A stretch of DNA of 64,000 nt from Actinomucor elegans (Eukaryota > Mucoromycota > Mucoromycetes > Mucorales > Mucoraceae): assembly GCA_026027325.1 (NCBI GenBank), contig JAMSLZ010000015.1, forward strand, positions 470,001-534,000, read 5' to 3'. The position numbers were made by a program, and so were the translations under genes. The notes under the pieces are model-generated. The model did no database searches, was not told where the DNA came from, and saw only the letters and a program-made list of their open reading frames with translations. This document shows, piece after piece, positions 1-10,399 of this stretch. Every line of letters starts with the position of its first letter. The stretch's first letter is position 1.

Positions 1-286
1 TTTCCGCTGAGCCCTCACTAAGACCCCCCCGCTGAAGCCCTGCTAAGCTCCCCGCCAACATCCCCTTAGATTTCTCCAAACCCCCCGCTAACATCACGCT
101 AATCACGCTGAGTCCACCCCAAGCTTCTCCTCCTACCTCATCTTTTCTGCCAAATTCTGCCATAATCCCCTCTTAGATCCCCCATCGAGTTTATTTTACT
201 CATTACATAGAGTGTAACTATAAAAATGCAGCAAAAATACGAAACAAGCCCCCAAAAACCCCCACCCATGGAGTGTATCTTACGTA

Positions 287-339
<53 letters not shown>

Positions 340-904
340 CCATGCGTCGTCGTTTGGTTTGGTTTGCGAAATTTGGCGGCATTCTCCCCTTTATGCACGG
401 AAAACACCAGTGAACGACTGAAGCGAGATATAATCCCTACTTCACATCACCCACACGATGTTCCCCTTGTTTCCCACTAGTGCCTTACGGCCCTAACATC
501 GGCCAAGTTTGGCCAAGTGCATTTATTCAATACACCGATTTTCCCTGAACAAGTGCCCCTAAGGACTATCTTGCCCAAGTTTTCTCCAGCCAAAACTTGG
601 CCGTGACGGGTTTAGCTACCGTGCCTTCTGCTCTTTCGCCCCTGAATAACATGTTATCCAGCATACGCTTCCTACTCTTTTGCCCCTGAATAAACCAATG
701 CCCAGTATATGTACTTCATGCTCAACGCTTCTGCTACCTTTTTTCATTCTTCCTTCTACATATATTCTGGAAGCATAAGGTATCCACCTCGCATTCTTGT
801 TCAATTTTGAAATTTTTTTTTCAGCAAAATTTTGTTCGAGCGGAGTATCAATATTCACTTTTTTTTTGAGGTGGGAAAGGTAGGATTTTAAGTGGGATAG
901 GTAG
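1..904. other. C-rich degenerate repeat leader, no gene
   Basis: No supported gene. The first 130 bases are C-rich and contain loose repeats of a CCCCGCTAA-like word. At about 625-700 two copies of a roughly 25-bp segment ending in CCCCTGAATAA lie about 43 bp apart. At 580-610 there is a degenerate relative of the satellite unit that starts at 905 (AGCCAAAACTTGGC). The short open frames here are low-complexity and lack codon character. Confidence 0.6.
290..339. repeat. 50-nt uninterrupted T homopolymer
   Basis: Fifty consecutive T residues. It could be the poly(A) tail of a retroposed copy on the minus strand, but no recognisable retrotransposed gene abuts it, so this is only a possibility. 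Its exact length is uncertain in any assembly. Confidence 0.9.
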
Positions 905-1690
905 GTTTCCAGCCAAAGTCTCGGCGGGCCCTCGGCGGAAAGTTCAAAAATATTTTGGCTGGGCTCGGCCAGAATTCCCCCCAGGATTTCTTCAGCCAAA
1001 CTCTCGGCGGGCCCTCGGCGGAAAGTTGGAAAATATTTTGGCTGAGCTCGGCCAGAATTCCCCCCAGGATTTCTCCAGCCAAACTCCCGGCGGGCCCTCG
1101 GCGGGAAGTCCAAAGATATTTTGGCTGGGCTAAGCCAAACTTTCCCCTAGTATTTTTCTCAGCCAAAATTTTGGCCGACTCCCGGTACTTATCCAGACTT
1201 TATGACCGGGCTAAGCCAAAATTCCCCCTAGGATTTTTCTTCAGCCAGAATTTTGGCCGACTCCCGGTACTCGTCCAGACTTTATGACCGGGCTAAGCCA
1301 AAATTCCCCCCAGGATTTTTCTTCAGCCAAAATTTTGGCTGACTCCCGGTACTCATCCAGACTTTATGACCGGGCTAAGCCAAAATTCCCCCCAGGATTT
1401 TCTTCTGCCAAAATTTTGGCTGACTCCCGGTACCTATCTAGACTTTATGACCGGGCCAAGCCAAAATCCCCCCTAGGATTTTTCTTCAGCCAAAATTTTG
1501 GCTGACTCCCGGTACCCATCCAGACTTTATGACCGGACTAAGCCAAAATTCCCCCCAGGATTTTCTTCTGCCAAACTCCGGGCGGGCTCTCAGTAAAAAT
1601 TATGACAGGCCTCAGTCATGATTTCCCCTAGGAATTTTTTTCCGCCAAGCTCCCAGTAAATCTCCGGTAATAATTTTGGCTTGGCTCCAG
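905..1690. repeat. 82-83 bp tandem satellite with palindromic core
   Basis: About nine head-to-tail units. The word GACTCCCGGTAC begins at 1177, 1259, 1341, 1422 and 1504, giving periods of 82, 82, 81 and 82. In the older left part CGGCGGGCCC recurs at about 922, 1005 and 1088, a period of 83. Each well-kept unit carries the perfect 16-bp palindrome AGCCAAAATTTTGGCT and a second inverted pair, CCCGGT...ACCGGG, about 20 bp apart. The GC content is far above the surrounding AT-rich DNA. Both strands stay open in some frames because the unit lacks stop codons, and I do not read those frames as genes. Confidence 0.93.
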
Positions 1691-2265
1691 CAGAGCTCCC
1701 TGTGATATCCAGCGTGTTATAAAAAATATGTAAAAATGTTATAAGAATACAATTAAAATCCTTCTAATGGTTTATTGTATAGAAAGGTAAAAGATGATTC
1801 TTAATTAACTGGACTTCTTTGGATATGAAATCAGGCTCTATATACATTATTGTTGGGTATATAATTAGTAGTATGACGGACATCTTGTTTCATATAAATT
1901 TGGTACGTATATTAGGAGAAAGCATAAATATTATATTGCTTTTTCATGCAAAATGGAACAGTTGCTTTCTTGATAATGTTTATTATACTTAATAATAATT
2001 TTAATTTATGAAAAAAAGTTATAAATTATAAAGTATATGGATATATTAAAAAAAAATAGGACATATACAATGGATTTAAAAGATATATTAATTGTAGATA
2101 TCCGTCTATATACAAAGACCTCGGATGCAGAATTATATTGTTTGTAAGGCGGTTGTTGAGATATATTTGTTAATGGAGTACATTATGATGATGATTATGT
2201 TTTAAGACGGAACTTATTATGTGCGAGGTCTTAGTTCTGCACAATTATATTCAAAGGTAATAGTA
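1691..2265. other. AT-rich spacer, nothing recognised
   Basis: AT-rich sequence between the satellite and the first LTR fragment. I see no exon-like reading frame, RNA gene or element terminus. Confidence 0.5.
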
Positions 2266-2394
2266 TTTGGATGCATATTTGATGGGAGAGATAGTATCTA
2301 TCAATTAGTGTCTACTTGCTCAGTGTGATATATAAATAAAGATCTTTAACATTTAATCAGATACAGTCATTTACATTGTGGTTTTTGGTAATAA
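2266..2394 (+). repeat. LTR-F internal fragment
   Basis: This matches the middle of the LTR family seen complete at 46,969-47,474 (its 47,230-47,385 section), including the AATAAAGAT stretch and the GTCATTTACATT word. Both LTR ends are missing, so it is an old fragment. Confidence 0.8.
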
Positions 2395-2417
2395 TGGCTA
2401 ACCTACTTTGTTGTAAA

Positions 2418-2886
2418 TGTTGTGTTTGCACAGTGAAATAATAAAGAAGATCAAAAGAGGTACTTTTTGAGACTGTGCTTTATTATCAAAGATAAATATA
2501 AAAAGATGAAGATTCTATAACTATGTCTAAACTAAACCTATTGAGAAACAATTTAAAAACTATTAAAATTACTAAATATGTAGAAAATAAAATTATAAAA
2601 GCATTAGTTTTAATATTTAAAATTTAAAAAAACATCAGAAAGTTAAAATAAATTTACAAAATTAATTATTTTTCCAATTTTTTATTAACTTCATAATTTA
2701 TCTCAAGAATAAACCCTAAAGTTTTCAATAAAAGTAACAAAAAATTTTTAATTTTTTTTATATTTTTTTTTAATAATTTTTAAAATGGATGGATTGATTC
2801 TCATTTATACTAATCGTCTATCTAAGTGTGGTGAAGAGGATTTAAGAAGATGTTATGTTATAGGTATATGTTCTAGATATATATTA
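2418..2886 (+). mobile_element. LTR-A fragment interrupted by a MITE
   Basis: It starts TGTTGTGTTTGCACAG like the LTRs of the gypsy element at 32,357-37,755 and follows them to 2540. It is then interrupted by a 260-bp element, resumes at 2803, and breaks off near 2886. There it joins a short LTR-F-like piece (TTAATAAGAGAATACTG). It is more diverged than the 32-37 kb LTRs, so it is an older copy of the same family. Confidence 0.85.
2543..2802. mobile_element. 260-bp MITE with 3-bp target duplication
   Basis: The insertion splits LTR-A cleanly. The host site reads CCTATTTATACT in intact copies. Here ATT is present on both sides (2540-2542 and 2803-2805), and the element runs from GAGAAACAAT to ATTGATTCTC, a 10-bp inverted repeat with 9 matches. 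It has no coding capacity and is very AT-rich. The 3-bp duplication and GA-starting ends resemble the PIF/Harbinger-like element at 39,559, but membership is an inference. Confidence 0.8.
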
Positions 2887-3508
2887 ATAAGAGAATACTG
2901 TACAGATATAAAATCGTTGTTGGCGAATATTTAATTTCCAGAAAACCTTGCGGTAAAAATTGAATAAAAAGCGAGTGAATCAGTTAGAACCGTTTTATGG
3001 GGTTTTATTGATTCAAAGTGAGTTAAGTCTTTTCTATCTAGCTTGTATCTCTTGTATTTATACTTCAAAGGAAATGGTCTCTTAGTAACAATCAAAGGTC
3101 TTTTTAATCTATGTTCATTCTTCATTAATTGTATTTTCATCGGTGATTCAAAACTCCCTCTTTTGATGGATAGTTATTAAATGAATCCCGTCTTTTTAAT
3201 ATATATGTAGAATGTTATATGTGGATTTCACCACAAACCTGTTTCATCCTCTAATTTTGATCAAAATCGATTACAGTATGTTAGAAATTATTTCGGTCAC
3301 TTGGCTTATTTTTTAATATATCTTTGTTCATATATATCATTAATACATTTTTTGTAAACTGATAAATATTTTTATTCTTATTATAGTATTGCTAATATAT
3401 TTCAATTCTAATATAACCAATATTTAAACAATTTATTCTCCTACCATTTTTTACCATTCATATATATACGTATACAACATTCAATTCCTAAAAAAAACAA
3501 ATATCCTC

Positions 3509-3872
3509 CGTTGTAAACATGACTTGTTCAGTGCCCGTCACCAATCAGGTCAATGTTTGACAATGCTTATACTCAGCTTGTGCTTTGACAGCTTTGTAAC
3601 GTCGGTTAAGAGATATATATGGAAATCAGTGCTTAGTGCAACTAACCTTCATAAACTATCTATCACCAAATATAAAGTCGTACTAGAATGGATTACTATA
3701 AATCCTTGTTAACTCCATGAGCGCAGTCTTTGACTAACTCAATCGTCTATAATATCAAGTTAAATCCGAACTTCTATTTTGTATAAATAGCTCATCATTT
3801 TAATGCTTTAATAAATCAATTCGTTTTATCAGTCTGGTTATTTTTACAGTCTTTATTATATTCGATATAACA
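3509..3872 (+). mobile_element. Solo LTR, family B, 364 bp
   Basis: It has the same length and near-identical sequence as the LTRs at 31,826-32,189 and 46,524-46,887 (inverted). The first base is C instead of T (CGTTGTAAAC against TGTTGTAAAC), and it ends CGATATAACA. The flanks TCCTC and AGTTA do not match, so no target duplication survives. The weak open frame inside (3524-3712) recurs in the other copies and is just LTR sequence. Confidence 0.9.
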
Positions 3873-3956
3873 AGTTACTTCGGATTCAACAAACAGCTTT
3901 AAAAGTACTTCTACCTTTCATAACTTTTATCTACCGTCTTCATAAGAAACTATCTT
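3873..3956. repeat. Junction of LTR-C and LTR-F scraps
   Basis: Bases 3877-3891 (TACTTCGGATTCAACA) are the reverse complement of the LTR-C 5' end. Bases 3892-3950 resemble the reverse complement of the LTR-F 5' end seen at 30,163-30,218. This is a patchwork of old LTR pieces. Confidence 0.65.
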
Positions 3957-4700
3957 TGTTGAATCCGAAGTTGCTAAAGACCAAAGATTCACGTAATAAT
4001 GAAGAACAATTCAAATTAAAAGATGTATCTATTATTTTTTTTTTTATTTTTTTCACTTCTAATTTTATATATTAATATAATTATAATTATACTTCGGATT
4101 TAAAATACCCCTAGTTTCGTACCAGCCACATATGTACGAGAACCTTTCTCTAAGAGAAAGAACCATAAAGAGTCGCGGTGCAAGTTTTTTTGCAACTTAC
4201 ACCTTAAAAACTAATACAAAATTAAAAAAATATATACAATAATGGAGTTTAATGGATTCTCAATATAATTTAATAAGAAGACTTGTATATGTAATCAGAT
4301 TACTGATTGGTAATAACGGTAGTGGTTGTTCTTTTATTTCTATCATAAAATGAAGGTGTATTTATATTAAAGTTAAAGGTCTTACGTTTAACCGATAGAC
4401 AAGTACTGCTGAGAATGAATGAATGAAATAATAGTTCATGTTTAACCGATTACTTGCAAGTTACGGTAGAATTAGTTTATACAAGTAAACGTACTGTTCT
4501 TGTATTGGTTCTTGTATTATTACTGATAAGTAATGTTAATGACAAGTGATGATGAATCGATCTAGAAGCTTAATTGATTATGCGTGATTGCTTGATTGGT
4601 GAAACCTGTTTGACGGGTCAATCAGAGTTACGCAGTTAGATAGCTTTAATTGAGACATGTCGTATGTATAGCCTATAAATATAAGCGTGTATATGACGTA
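3957..4700 (+). mobile_element. LTR-C copy with internal AT-rich insertion
   Basis: It begins TGTTGAATCCGAAG, exactly as the LTR at 48,089 does. The match runs to about 4000, is interrupted by about 260 bp of AT-rich DNA, resumes near 4270, and stays highly similar to 48,130-48,550. The insert ends in GGATTCTCAAT and starts GAAGAACAATT, which looks like the GAGAA(A/T)CAAT ends of the MITE at 2543, so a second MITE is possible. The true 3' end of this LTR is not defined by the two copies. Confidence 0.75.
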
Positions 4701-5984
4701 TCTGACAGTCTTCTACTTACAGTTTCCAGCAATACCTTTAGTAATATCTTAAGTTTATTACAGCAGGAGTTATAAGCGAAAAAAGAAAAAAAATAAAGAT
4801 TTTTTCGGTATAAATTCCCAGATAGCCTTCCTAGTAACCTCCAGTAACCCCCAATGGTACTTTATGTCAGAAATAAAATTCCAATATACCCTTTTTATTA
4901 ACCCATAAACATTTGTGTTCTATATTATAATTATTATTATGTCTTTTGAGTAAACACAACTAACCAGATGAGTTAATGAGTTGAGATCAGGAAAGAGATC
5001 TTTAGATTATTGCATGTAATTTATATGAAATGGCTAATCTCACATCAAGATTCAGAAATCATCTCTTGATGACTACTGATCTTTATAAAAACTATATTAA
5101 CGTTCAAAACAAATTATGTTTGCGATCTCAGATGCGACATTAAAGTAAAATAGATGGAGAGATGCATTAATTTATTGCGATCTATTAATTTACCGCAATG
5201 CATTAATTTATTGAAATGTGTAATGAAATGCACAACTAATGCTTTCTATTTACAAAAGTAATGCTATCACTTGTCTTTAAAAGAACTAAATAAAGAGCAA
5301 AACTAAATGGTAAAAAAAAGTAAAATGCAATGTTGAAAGTTAACGATTGTAGATGATGAAATGAAATCTTGTATCAAAAACGAAGGAGCAGATAGGCAAT
5401 ATCTTTGGGGTAATTCATTATTTATCAACTAGTAACAAAATGCATCAACAATATCTTTGATCAGTGTTTAGTGTTTACTGGTTATCTACTGAAAGACAAT
5501 ATATATATATTGGAACACAGAGTTAAAATCACTTACAATGCTTACCAAAAGGTTTCTATTGATATATCATATCTGCTTCGGTTTGCTATATTGACTTTGC
5601 TATGCTTACCTTTTACCAGTGTTTAGAGTTTAAAAGGTAAGAGATTATTAGCTTCGTAAGTATATATATAAATATATTTGTAATTTAGATGGTTATTTTT
5701 TCTATTTTGTAAGATTTTTCGGCAGGGGCGGTTGTTAGATTCCAACAATAAAAGCCCTTTAGAATAACCACGTAAGTAAACATTACTGAGAAATAAGCTG
5801 GCTAAAAATACTATCGATATTCCAAAATTAACGGGATAGTTTAAGAAATTTATTGACTTTGCGTTCAGATACATGAACTCCGGAGACATATCGTCGTTAG
5901 TCATTATTTTATTGAAAAATATGTTATACGCAAAAAAAAAAGAGTAAAAAAGACAATAAACTTGGTTATTAAATACAGTTTATT
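4701..5984. other. AT-rich, no supported gene
   Basis: No recognised gene. A minus-strand frame at 5623-5904 begins with about 45 residues of plausible hydrophobic protein (MTNDDMSPEF... then FGISIVFLASLFL, a possible membrane segment) but then runs into low-complexity sequence. A splice after NVYLRG is conceivable, but no second exon was found. I treat it as unproven. Confidence 0.4.
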
Positions 5985-6189
5985 TGTAGTGGATATAACT
6001 AATTTGCATAGAATAATAATAGAAGTGTACCTGACTTGTGTAATCGTGACTAGTTATATTTACTCTATGTAACCACTACCCAGCCCATTAATAACAGAAG
6101 GCTGGCAGTAAAGTAGAATAAATATCGCTCTTGTTTTCTGTCTCATTAATTAAACACTTACCCAACCAATTACAAACGTTTTAAGAACA
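5985..6189 (+). mobile_element. Solo LTR, family D, about 205 bp
   Basis: It begins TGTAGTGGATATAAC and matches the reverse complement of the LTR at 46,079-46,294 along its length, ending TTAAGAACA. TATT flanks both sides (5981-5984 and 6190-6193), compatible with a partly decayed target duplication. Confidence 0.8.
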
Positions 6190-6289
6190 TATTATTAAAT
6201 ATGACAAAAGTAATTCTTAGGAACATGAATTATCTTTTATTTTCAAGTTGAGGACATGTAGTAATTAAATTGAACAAAAGTACCAATGG

Positions 6290-7400
6290 CCAACGTTCAT
6301 CTTGAAAGATGCCGCTTCTGAAGAGCTCTTCAATCAAACGCTCCTCTGTTGATCTATTTAACAATAAAGGTACAAATCATTTGGATTTGAATTAATATAT
6401 AGATAATTTTAAAAAGGAACATCATGTCTTTTAAAATTACTCCCAAGTCTTTAAATCAAATGATTAAAGAGCCAAGATTTACCAATGTGTTCATCTTGCA
6501 TCTTATAATTCGAGATCTTCAAATACTGCTAATGATATCGTTTAAAGCGATTGACAAGAAGAGTTGGAAAGTTTGAGTTTTTTATCATATTATAGCCAAA
6601 ATGCTTCATTGAATAATTAGTAAAAATAACTGTTTTCGTTAAAATGAAAATACATGTAAACTAGTGTCATCAGGTATGAAATTTAAAATCCGCTACGCGT
6701 TTTTGTAGTTTCTCCAACTTCAATCGACTTCATTCAAATCGCTCCATTTTATAGTATTGCTAATCGTCAAACATTTCTAAGAATAAGTAATGCTTTCCTG
6801 AAATTAGACGTGGTTAAAGTTCTAATCCTGTATAAAACCTAAATTACAGCCGATTACCCGTAAACATCTGATTGAATTACTTTAAAAGCATACGTTCATG
6901 CAAATCAAAATCCTATAAACACTTATCGCCAATTTGATAAGGCAGCTGATGCTACAAAAGACCTTCAAAAAAATTTGTAGCAGCATCCAAATTTAAATAT
7001 CCCAATCGAAGGAAAAGCTCAGACATCAAATTAGACATAGAAGAAGCATGGACAGAACCCCAGGTACAAAAAACTGCAAACAATCAAACAGGCTGCGTCT
7101 CAGCTGCTCTACTGAAAGCCGACAGCAAGAAGATGGTCAATTTATTGAAAGTAAATTGCAAGAGAAAAGATTCAATAAATATCCTTTTTTTTTTATCTAA
7201 TGGAAAGATCCACCCAACTCAGATGAAACTACTACTCATGTCCCTATATTGAAGCAAATGCTGTTCTTAACCCTATTCATCCTGATGATCCATCATATGC
7301 TGATGCCTCCAAAGTTCTTGCTTCACTCTCTGCTGAACTTGCTCCTAATACTAGTACTGCCTGCTGAAGCAGATGATACTGCGGATAATCGCAATCCCAA
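6290..7400 (+). pseudogene. Decayed coding stretch of unknown family
   Basis: Several frames in succession look like former protein. About 6300-6600 reads KDAASEELFNQTL and later RAKIYQCVHLASYNSRSS. About 6990-7160 reads IKLDIEEAWTEP and GCVSAALLKADSKKM. About 7250-7370 reads YIEANAVLNPIHPDD and SYADASKVLASLSAEL. Frameshifts and stops separate them. The mix of short acidic, Ser/Ala-rich segments would fit a retroelement ORF1/gag-like protein, but I do not recognise the family. Confidence 0.4.
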
Positions 7401-9159
7401 AACTATAAATGACAATGTAGTACATATAGTAGCAATGTACGTTTTAGTGAAAATCAAAATCTCAATACAGTGGCCGTTGTTTTTTTTAAAAAAAACAAAA
7501 CAAAAATATATCGCTTATATAGTGAGAACTATGACAAAGGGCGACTCTATTTCCTCAGTATGTGAACTTTTGATCCGAAATGACCGTTTATTTTGCAAAA
7601 GGGCGTTTTATTTTAATCATTTGCGAATGAGTTTAATTTATAGGCTTGACATTGAAGCACTTTTCAAATGTATATAATAATTACTTAATAAATGCTCATT
7701 TAAAATGGCGTGAGGAAACGGTACTACAGATTTCCGATATTCTATATACACTCTCTGAGAGTAAAAGTTAATCTTGTTTCTACGCATTTTGGCATAGTCT
7801 AGAATTAAGTAATGTTGATTCATAGAATTATTGAAAAAAAGTATTTTTTACTCCTTTTTCATTTTTTTTCTTTTGTTTTTATATCTCCAACAATGTGCTT
7901 CTTTTCGATGTCACACTTGAAATCGTTAGATAAGGTAGAGAATTCAGGATGTGGGTTTAAGGACTTGTAATAATCGACATATTCTCTGCAAGATCACAGA
8001 GGCAGTGATACTTTTCTAAAAAATAAAAATAAGATGCTTTCAGCTCAACTGCATCCAGTATTGTGTAGTTTTGTAAATCAATATTATCACTCATATTTAA
8101 AGAAAGAAGTAAGGGGAAAAGAACTTATATCTCGATTTATATACCTACACCTCATCGCTTAAAATAATCAGTTGTGGTGATTTAACGTTTTACTTATGTC
8201 ATCACGAAAGTTGGTGCGCGGAATTTTACCCGATTCGTTGGCGTCATTATTAAAAAAACTTAAATGGGAGAAAAAAAAAGGGTCTTTCTTTATTATCATC
8301 ATTATTATTAGACGAACATTAATGAAGACTAGTGCTCATGAAATTATCTTTTTTGTTTGAAAATTTACAATAACTTCACTAAAAAATAGGCCAAATATGA
8401 CATTTTGGGATCCATTAATATAGGAATCATTCTATTCTCAAGCTCAATTTAACACCATCGAGTGGTAACTAAATTTACATCAACACACGCATGTGTATTT
8501 ATTATTTTTGTTAACATTCTGGAAGATCAAACTTGGCCGATAAAAAAGATGACAAAGGTACCAATTTGCTGAGGGACATGAAAGGCGTATCCAGTATTGT
8601 TTGACTCTGTTTTGTATTGCGACTGGGGGAACTATCCTTGCTTTGACAAATTTCTCTTCCTTGCGGTAGTAATTTATTACTGTTGCATGACGCAGGTGAT
8701 CCACAAACTGATATTTCCATTCTATGCTTACTTGTTTTATCACTATTCTCTATATAGTTTTAGAATATATTAAACAGTTTTCTTTTAGGTGATGATCCTC
8801 TTAACTTCATGTGTTGAAAAGTCCATATGTATCCGTTTGGATTTCAAAAGTTGGGGTCAAATCAATTATTCCTTTTTCGCAGATCACTCCAACAATTGTA
8901 ATAGTTATGCTTGTGAAAACCCAAAAAGAAATCGCTTTTATATCAGAGATCACACCTAACGACATTGCTCTGCCCTTCTAAAGTTACTGCTGCAGCATTC
9001 TTATCCTCAAAATACGATTTTTTTTGGCACCTGATACCCAATTTCATACGCTTTTCAATGAATGTTTATCATTTTCCATTTTCAAAACCTAAAAAGGGAC
9101 CCGTGTAAACGACACGATTGAGAAACGCTTACGGTACACTATGATTTTACATGACTCAC
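7401..9159. other. AT-rich, no supported gene
   Basis: I see no gene that can be supported. The minus-strand frames at 8480-8743 are short, lack a recognisable domain and overlap each other. Confidence 0.45.
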
Positions 9160-9625
9160 TTTCTTTCAGGTTCATTCTATTTTAATGATGGCTTAGGAAA
9201 CGTTGTTGATGAATATGGGAATGGCTCAATGGACATCATTAAGAATGAAGATCCTTTCAAGCTGGAAGAATCAAGTTATTACAGCACTTATATAGAGCTT
9301 TAAGAGCTAAAACAGTAGATGGTGAGGTGTTGCAAAAGTTTCAAAAAGAAATGCCGGAGAATGTTGATAAGCAATCATCTGGCTAAAAAAAAAAAAGTCC
9401 AATAAATGGCAATCGCATCAGTAACGAGAAAGCTCATGTTGGTCACTTGGATGATATTTACCCTAGGAACAGTGCAAGAGCTGTGGCTTCAGAACCTATG
9501 TTGGAGTTTAGAGCTGTACAAAACTTGGAGAGAAAACCCAGACTCATTGTTCAAGACTCTAGGCCACCTAAGGACTATTGAGTCCGAAGGAAAACCGGCA
9601 GAAGTAACCCAAAGTCTATTATTTT
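9160..9625 (+). pseudogene. Fragment possibly of a Tc1-like transposase N-terminus
   Basis: One frame reads FYFNDGLGNVVDEYGNGSMD at about 9175-9235. It is similar to FYYKDGRGNIFDDKGNKVN at about 17,340-17,395, which is followed by a helix-turn-helix-like stretch. A further part reads YPRNSARAVASEPMLEFRAV (about 9460-9520) in another frame. Stops and frameshifts are frequent. Assignment to the Tc1-like families of this window rests only on resemblance to the 17.3-kb copy. Confidence 0.4.
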
Positions 9626-10399
9626 AAGTTTCCCACTACCACGATGGATTAGTTAATGGATTAGATAACCAGTAATTTTGAGGATTTGTCTATTTCGAGA
9701 AGAACATTATATTGTTATATGGCTGATTTATGAGCTTTTACTCTGAAAAAGTTCAGTTGGAACCAGTAGAAAGAATCCAAGCAAGAAAAGAATGAGTAAA
9801 GCTTGGTATTGAGTAAATGAGCAGCAATGGCTTTATTGACAAGTCAGGGCTTAATGTAACACCTTCCTCCTTTATTCGACGTTCCTTCTCTTTTACCTCT
9901 TGCGAGACTTTCCATCATCAATAATACAGTTTTCTCAAGATAGAGTTTTTTTTTTCGAAAAGTATCTTGTTCGAATCCTGTACATTCTCAACTTTCAGCA
10001 TTTTTAACCGTTGAGGCATTCGCTCTTGTACGGGGCCCACAGTTATTTTTCTGTTTCTTGTTCATATATCTCTTTTTCGTGACTGATAGGAAGAGCTGTC
10101 TTGACAAGTTTGATGAACTGTCATTCACTTTAACGCTTTAATGTTTTCTATCGTCAATTTTTTCTTCTTAGAGTCAAACATTCTAATTTCAATACTGCTG
10201 TTGGAGCTCATTGTTTAGTAACTGGTTTTTTTTCAAGCAGAAAAGTAAAAGAATAATCAATTTCATGCTCTGAAGGGTTTTTTACAACGTAAAAACAAAA
10301 ATTTGTAAAGTATGCATCGTTTCAGTAACAAATAGAAACGGAAAAAAGTTAACATTCTTAAGCCAACGGGTGGTCAAACACAGATATGATTTTAACTTG
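9626..10399. other. No gene seen
   Basis: AT-rich sequence without recognisable frames, RNA genes or element ends. Confidence 0.4.

Noticed and set aside
616..1505. Overlapping long open frames on both strands of the satellite
   Set aside because: They follow the 82-83 bp repeat, change frame with each unit, lack domain character and exist on both strands because the unit lacks stops.
3524..3712. 62-residue open frame found at three places (also 31,841-32,029 and 46,872-46,684)
   Set aside because: It is the interior of solo LTR-B. Its preservation reflects LTR copy similarity, not coding.
9955..10000. tRNA gene suggested by TTCGAATCC
   Set aside because: No matching A box, acceptor stem or anticodon arm around it.
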